41,195 nt of DNA from Myxococcales bacterium (GTDB taxonomy: Bacteria; Myxococcota_A; Polyangia; Polyangiales; Polyangiaceae), in contig JAAFHV010000054.1 in NCBI GenBank assembly GCA_013297655.1, forward strand, positions 1 to 41,195. Direction: 5' to 3'. Positions within the stretch are counted from its first letter, which is position 1. Each line of letters begins with the position of its first letter. Shown here one piece after another: positions 37,284 to 41,195 of the stretch. Below the pieces are notes generated by a model. The model was not told where the DNA came from, made no database searches, and was given only the letters and a program-made list of their open reading frames with translations. The translations under genes were made by a program, and so were the position numbers.

Positions 37284-38351
37284 ATGACGACCCTTCGTTT
37301 GCCCGGGCTCGCGGATCCTCACGTTCATGTGCGCGGCCTCGGGCAGCGTCACAAGGAAGATTTTGCGTCGTGCACGCGGGCGGCGCTCGCGGGGGGATTC
37401 ACCACGATCCTCGCGATGCCGAACACGAAGCCCGCGATCGTGGCCGAGCCGGCGCTTCGCGAATACCAGGCCGAGGCGCGGGTGGAGGCGCACTGCGATT
37501 ACGGCTTCCACCTCGGCGCGACGGAGGACAACGCCGGAGAGGTCGCGCGGCTCGCTCCCTTGTCCACCGGGTTGAAGCTTTACCTCGATCCGACCTTCGG
37601 TGACTTGAAGCTGCAGAAGCTCACCGCGCTCGTCGAGCACGCCGCGACGTTCCCGAAGCACGTGCCGATCCTCGCCCACGCGGAGGAGCACAGCTTGGCC
37701 TCGGCGATGCTCGTCGCCCACCTCGCCGGGCGCCCGATTCACATCTGCCACGTGAGCCGCAAAGTGGAGATCGAGCTCGTCGCGCGCGCGAAGGACAAGG
37801 GTTTCGACGTGACGTGCGAGGTGTGCCCTCATCACCTCTTCCTCGACGAGCACGGGCACGGGTTGCCGGCCGGGTTCTGCGAGGTTCGCCCCGTGATCGG
37901 CACGAAAGAAGACGTGCGCGCCCTCTGGCAGAACCTCGACGCGATCGATTGTTTCGCGACCGATCATGCGCCCCACACGCGCGCCGAGAAGAGCAGCGAC
38001 AAGCCTCCGCCCGGGTTTCCCGGCCTCGAGACGGCGCTCCCGCTGTTCCTCACCGCCGTCCACGAGGGCAAGCTCACGATCGCGGACGTGGAGGCGCGGA
38101 TGGCCCTCAACGTGCGGCGCATCTTCTCGCTCCCCGTTCAAGACGACACCTACATCGAGATCGACCCCGACGAAGCCCACGTGTTCGAGGCGGCGCGCGG
38201 CGAGTCTCGTGCGGGATGGAACCCGTTCGAGGGCGTGCCGCTCCGCGGGCGCGTGCTGCGGGTGGTGCTCCGCGGGAAAGAGGCGTACGCGGGGGGAAGG
38301 ATCGTCGGCGCTCCTGGCGACGGTCGTGACGTAAGAGGAGGTACCCCGTGA
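37284..38351 (+). CDS. pyrC: Dihydroorotase
   Basis: A 355-aa amidohydrolase closing carbamoyl-aspartate to dihydroorotate, the third step of pyrimidine synthesis. Metal ligands are visible in DPHVHVRG (about 11-18), the carbamylated Lys of [11 protein letters not shown], the His of [14 protein letters not shown] and the Asp of FATDHAPH. Further family parts are [20 protein letters not shown] and [13 protein letters not shown]. It is closer to the CAD-type/class I-II than to the short E. coli form. The ATG has GGAAG just upstream. It is the first gene of a compact operon, and its stop is overlapped by the GTG of pyrB. No PyrR or attenuator is visible upstream. Confidence 0.95.
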   Translation: MTTLRLPGLADPHVHVRGLGQRHKEDFASCTRAALAGGFTTILAMPNTKPAIVAEPALREYQAEARVEAHCDYGFHLGATEDNAGEVARLAPLSTGLKLYLDPTFGDLKLQKLTALVEHAATFPKHVPILAHAEEHSLASAMLVAHLAGRPIHICHVSRKVEIELVARAKDKGFDVTCEVCPHHLFLDEHGHGLPAGFCEVRPVIGTKEDVRALWQNLDAIDCFATDHAPHTRAEKSSDKPPPGFPGLETALPLFLTAVHEGKLTIADVEARMALNVRRIFSLPVQDDTYIEIDPDEAHVFEAARGESRAGWNPFEGVPLRGRVLRVVLRGKEAYAGGRIVGAPGDGRDVRGGTP

Positions 38352-39289
38352 CGAGTCTCGAGTGGCTGCGTGGGCGCGACGTTCTCGGCACCGCGGGGCT
38401 CGATCGGGAGAACCTCGACGCTCTCTTCGCTTCGGCGCGCAGGATGCGGTCGATCGTGAAAGATCGCGGAGGCACCGACTTGCTCCGCGGGCGCGTGCTC
38501 GCGAACCTGTTCTACGAGCCGTCGACCCGCACGTCGTCGTGTTTCGTCGCGTCGATGACGCGCCTCGGGGGCTCCGTGATCCCAATAAGCGAGGTGCGGT
38601 ACTCGTCGGTATCGAAGGGCGAGTCGCTCCGCGACACGGTGCGCACCCTCGAGGCGTACGCCGACGTGATCGTGCTGCGGCACCCGGAGGAGGGCGCCGC
38701 GAAGATCGCCGCCGACGCCGCGAAGAAGCCGATCATCAACGCGGGGGATGGCCCCGGCGAGCACCCCACCCAAGCGCTCCTCGACCTCTTCACCATCCGC
38801 GAGGAGCTCGGTCGTCTCGACGGGCTCACCGTCACGTTGCTGGGCGACTTGAAGCACGGGCGCACGGTGCACTCGCTCGCGAAGCTGCTCGCGCTCTACG
38901 GCGGCCGCGTTCGCTACGTGTCGCCCGAGGCGGTGCGGATGCCGGATCCCCTCGTCGCCGAGCTTCGTGGCCGCGGCCTCGCGCAGAGCGAGCATCGGTC
39001 ACTCGACGAGGTCGTCGCCGACACCGACGTGCTCTACGTCACGCGGGTTCAGAAGGAGCGCTTCGCGTCCGAGGACGAGTACGCGAAGGCGCAGGGCAGC
39101 TACCGGGTCGACCTCGCGACGGTGGCGCGGATGAAAGAAAAAAGCTGCATTATGCATCCTTTGCCGCGGGTAGGGGAGATCGACGAGGCGGTCGACGACG
39201 ATCGGCGGGCGGCGTATTTCCGGCAGGTCGAGAACGGGATGTACGTGCGGATGGCGCTGCTCGCGGCGGTGCTCGGGAGCCCGGCATGA
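38348..39289 (+). CDS. pyrB: Aspartate carbamoyltransferase catalytic subunit
   Basis: A 313-aa enzyme joining carbamoyl phosphate and aspartate. Signature motifs: [12 protein letters not shown] (phosphate binding), [11 protein letters not shown] (the 80s-loop equivalent, Ser and Lys), [14 protein letters not shown] (carbamoyl binding), [26 protein letters not shown] and [13 protein letters not shown]. The start is a GTG in a GTGA overlap with pyrC. No regulatory pyrI or inactive-DHOase gene is adjacent, so it probably works without allosteric PyrI. A dispersed palindrome falls exactly on the conserved MHPLP codons, where the gene uses ATT-ATG-CAT. Confidence 0.96.
   Translation: MTSLEWLRGRDVLGTAGLDRENLDALFASARRMRSIVKDRGGTDLLRGRVLANLFYEPSTRTSSCFVASMTRLGGSVIPISEVRYSSVSKGESLRDTVRTLEAYADVIVLRHPEEGAAKIAADAAKKPIINAGDGPGEHPTQALLDLFTIREELGRLDGLTVTLLGDLKHGRTVHSLAKLLALYGGRVRYVSPEAVRMPDPLVAELRGRGLAQSEHRSLDEVVADTDVLYVTRVQKERFASEDEYAKAQGSYRVDLATVARMKEKSCIMHPLPRVGEIDEAVDDDRRAAYFRQVENGMYVRMALLAAVLGSPA
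39146..39156. repeat. Dispersed palindrome, copy 15 (TGCATTATGCA)
   Basis: A symmetric copy inside pyrB; phase TGC-ATT-ATG-CA, the only copy in the third codon phase. Confidence 0.7.
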
Positions 39290-40686
39290 GCTTCTTTTCT
39301 CGGGTCGCGGCGCGTTCCGCGGCGATCGGTAGTCACGTCTGCGTGGGCCTCGATCCGCGTGTGCTCCGCGCCGAGGAGCTGCTCCCCACGTGCATGCGGG
39401 TGGTGGAGGCGACGCACCCCCACGCGGCGGCGTTCAAGCCCAACGCGGCCTTCTTCGAGGCGCACGGCTCGGCGGGGATGCACGCCCTCGAGGTGCTCCT
39501 GAAGGCGCTCCCGTCGGACGTTCCATGCCTGCTCGACGCGAAACGAGGCGACATCGGCGCGACGAACGCGGCCTACGGCATCGCGGCGACCAAGCTCGGC
39601 GCCCACGCGCTCACGGTGAGCCCCTACCTCGGTGTCGGCGCGCTCGCGCCTTTCCTCGAAGACTCGACGCTCGATTTGTTCGTGCTCGCGCGCACCTCGA
39701 ACCCAGAGGCCGAGAGCGTGCAAGATGCACGTTTGTGGGGCGGCGACGCGGTGTTCGAGCGCGTGACGCGCGACGTGGTCGCTTCGCCGCAGGCGGCGCG
39801 GATGGGCCTCGTCGTGGGCGCGACGGAGCCCTCCGCGATCGCACGTGTCCGTTCGATCGCGAAAGACGCGTGGTTGCTGTTGCCGGGGGTGGGGGCGCAG
39901 GGCGGCGACCTTCGGAGCGCGGTGCGAGCGGCGCGTCGCGCGGATGGCTCGGGGTTCCTCGTGAACGTGTCGCGGGCGGCGCAAGACGCGAAGTCGCCGC
40001 GCGCGTACGTGGCCGATCTCGCTGCGCAAATCGAGGCGCTGCGGTCGGAGAAACAGGAAGACACGCCGTCGAACGAGGCGCACGAGGGGCTCGTCGCGCG
40101 GCTCGCGGAGGTGCTCTTCGCGTGCGAGGCGATCCGGTTCGGATCGTTCACCCTGAAGAGCGGCGTCACGTCGCCCGTTTACGTCGACCTTCGCCGGCTC
40201 GTGACGTATCCGCGCGCGCTCGCGGTCGTGGCCGACGTGCTCGCGGAGAAGCTCGCGCCGCTCTCGTTCGATCGTATCGCGGCGCTCCCCTACGCCGCCT
40301 TGCCGATCGGGACCGCCGTCGCGCTGCGCATGGATCGCCCGCTCGTGTACCCGCGTGGACAGGCGAAGACGTACGGCGCCAAGGCGTCGATCGAGGGTAT
40401 TTTCAAGCCTGGCGAGCGGGTGGTTGTGCTCGACGACATCGCGACCCGCGGCGACGCGAAGATCGAGGCGCTCGGGCCGCTCGCGGAAGCGGGGCTCTTG
40501 GTTTCCGACGTGGTGGTGCTCGTCGACCGAGAGCAAGGCGCGCGAAAGCTGCTCGCACAAAAAGGGATCGAGCTTACCGCCGTCGTCACGCTCCGCGAGC
40601 TCGTGGACTGTCTCGCGAGGCTCGGGAAGATCGAGGCCTCCGCGCGCGACGAGGTGCGGGCGTTCCTCGCGACGGAGAGCGCGTGA
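39286..40686 (+). CDS. Bifunctional OMP decarboxylase-orotate phosphoribosyltransferase
   Basis: A 466-aa fusion of the last two UMP-synthesis enzymes. The N-terminal half (about 1-260) is an OMP decarboxylase of the long type: [29 protein letters not shown], the catalytic [13 protein letters not shown] (Asp84, Lys86, Asp89), [16 protein letters not shown] and [16 protein letters not shown] short linker ([14 protein letters not shown]) leads to the phosphoribosyltransferase half: [40 protein letters not shown], and the PRPP loop [14 protein letters not shown] (about 382-395). The order, decarboxylase first, is the reverse of animal UMPS. It begins at an ATG overlapping the pyrB stop. Channelling of OMP between halves is plausible. 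Confidence 0.93.
   Translation: MSFFSRVAARSAAIGSHVCVGLDPRVLRAEELLPTCMRVVEATHPHAAAFKPNAAFFEAHGSAGMHALEVLLKALPSDVPCLLDAKRGDIGATNAAYGIAATKLGAHALTVSPYLGVGALAPFLEDSTLDLFVLARTSNPEAESVQDARLWGGDAVFERVTRDVVASPQAARMGLVVGATEPSAIARVRSIAKDAWLLLPGVGAQGGDLRSAVRAARRADGSGFLVNVSRAAQDAKSPRAYVADLAAQIEALRSEKQEDTPSNEAHEGLVARLAEVLFACEAIRFGSFTLKSGVTSPVYVDLRRLVTYPRALAVVADVLAEKLAPLSFDRIAALPYAALPIGTAVALRMDRPLVYPRGQAKTYGAKASIEGIFKPGERVVVLDDIATRGDAKIEALGPLAEAGLLVSDVVVLVDREQGARKLLAQKGIELTAVVTLRELVDCLARLGKIEASARDEVRAFLATESA
39719..39729. repeat. Dispersed palindrome, copy 16 (TGCAAGATGCA)
   Basis: A symmetric copy inside the decarboxylase half of the fused gene; phase TG-CAA-GAT-GCA, flanked as GCGTGCAAGATGCACGTT. Confidence 0.75.
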
Positions 40687-41195
40687 GCTTCTCGGTCGCC
40701 GCCCTCGGCAAGCTCCCCCCCGAGGTGGCGCACAAGGCGGCCCTCTCCGTCGCGTCGCGCTTGCCCACCGCGGCGCTCGCCGCCCTCGCGCGGGCGAACG
40801 TGGTCCGCGATCCCTGCCTCGAGGTGCGCGCGTTCGGCCTCGTGTTCCCGACGCCGCTCGGCCTCGCCGCCGGGTACGACAAGGACGCGGTCGCGACCCG
40901 CGCGTCGTTCGCGTTCGGCTTCGGGCACGTCGAGCTCGGCACCGTCACGCGCAGGCCGCAGCCAGGAAATGACGGCGCGCGGCTCTTTCGTGTGCGGGAG
41001 GCGCGCGCGCTGGTAAACCGCCTCGGTTTCCCGAACGAGGGGGTCGAGAAGGCCGTCACCCGTATTCGTGCCGATCGCGAGAAGGGCGGAATTTCCGGGA
41101 TCGTGGGCGTCAACGTAGGAAAGAACAAAGACGTCGCGCTCGAAGACGCTCCCGCCGAGTACGCCGCCCTCTACCGCGACGTCGCCGACGTGGCC
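40683..41195 (+). CDS. pyrD: Dihydroorotate dehydrogenase (quinone, class 2), partial
   Basis: The first 171 residues of a membrane-associated dihydroorotate dehydrogenase that passes electrons to quinone. The N-terminal helices (VAALGKLPPEVAHKAALSVA, LPTAALAALARANVV) are the class 2 membrane/quinone tunnel element. Then come FPTPLGLAAGYDKDAVATRA, VELGTVTRRPQPGN, RLFRVREARALVNRLGFPNE and GIVGVNVGKNKD, which hold FMN-binding residues. It starts at a GTG in a GTGA overlap with the upstream fusion gene and runs off the window. It completes four of the pathway's last steps in one operon. Confidence 0.94.
   Translation, partial: MSFSVAALGKLPPEVAHKAALSVASRLPTAALAALARANVVRDPCLEVRAFGLVFPTPLGLAAGYDKDAVATRASFAFGFGHVELGTVTRRPQPGNDGARLFRVREARALVNRLGFPNEGVEKAVTRIRADREKGGISGIVGVNVGKNKDVALEDAPAEYAALYRDVADVA

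Noticed and set aside
1-41195. tRNA, rRNA, CRISPR arrays, insertion sequences and prophage genes.
   Set aside because: No T-loop/anticodon arrangements, spaced direct-repeat arrays, terminal inverted repeats with a transposase, or integrase-like frames were found on reading both strands.

Overview
The window is a GC-rich stretch (roughly two thirds GC by eye) of a bacterial chromosome. The many Cys-anchored lipoproteins, a MopE-type Cys-rich surface protein, an orphan-looking che cluster and a membrane protein with a degenerate sigma-54-activator AAA+ domain all suggest a myxobacterium-like Myxococcota (Polyangia-type). This is inferred from gene content and codon bias, not from a marker phylogeny. 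No tRNA, rRNA, CRISPR array, insertion sequence or phage gene was seen.

Layout. 1-5.7 kb: methionine aminopeptidase, a free-standing LysR DNA-binding domain, a MopE-like lipoprotein, a TrmN6-like adenine methyltransferase, a lectin-like lipoprotein and a frameshifted metallophosphoesterase. 5.8-8.7 kb: a tandem pair of paralogous lipoproteins with matching promoters; a third paralog lies at 23.7-25.2 kb. 8.8-12.9 kb: a small helical protein, a PAS histidine kinase, a coupled pair of lipoprotein genes (one a parvulin) and a Zn-ribbon membrane protein. 13.0-14.2 kb: rpsL-rpsG with its own promoter and terminator and no fusA/tuf. 14.2-19.0 kb: Uma2-like protein, degenerate activator, Nif3-family protein and a broken PQQ-propeller fragment. 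19.0-25.5 kb: RNB ribonuclease coupled to free-Met-(R)-sulfoxide reductase, then three lipoprotein genes and a small membrane protein. 25.6-31.1 kb: CinA-like protein and a cheA-cheW-cheW-cheB cluster. 31.2-37.2 kb: DUF1704/MATCAP-like metallopeptidase with a helical partner, a winged-helix protein, a cation diffusion facilitator, a LEA14-like lipoprotein and an altered M23-like protein. 37.3 kb to the end: a pyrimidine operon pyrC-pyrB-pyrFE(fused)-pyrD, every junction a 4-nt overlap.

The main unexplained signal is a dispersed palindrome, TGYANNNTRCA, often extended to GTGTAGANTGCA. It occurs 16 times in the 41 kb, against about one expected from base composition. Thirteen copies lie inside unrelated coding sequences, in all three codon phases, and most of them use the otherwise rare Ala codon GCA. 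This looks like a DNA-level signal rather than a protein motif.

Two genes look broken: the metallophosphoesterase by a frameshift at about 5,400, and the PQQ fragment by an in-frame TAG at 18,729. Ten predicted lipoproteins in 41 kb is a high density and points to an envelope-rich lifestyle.
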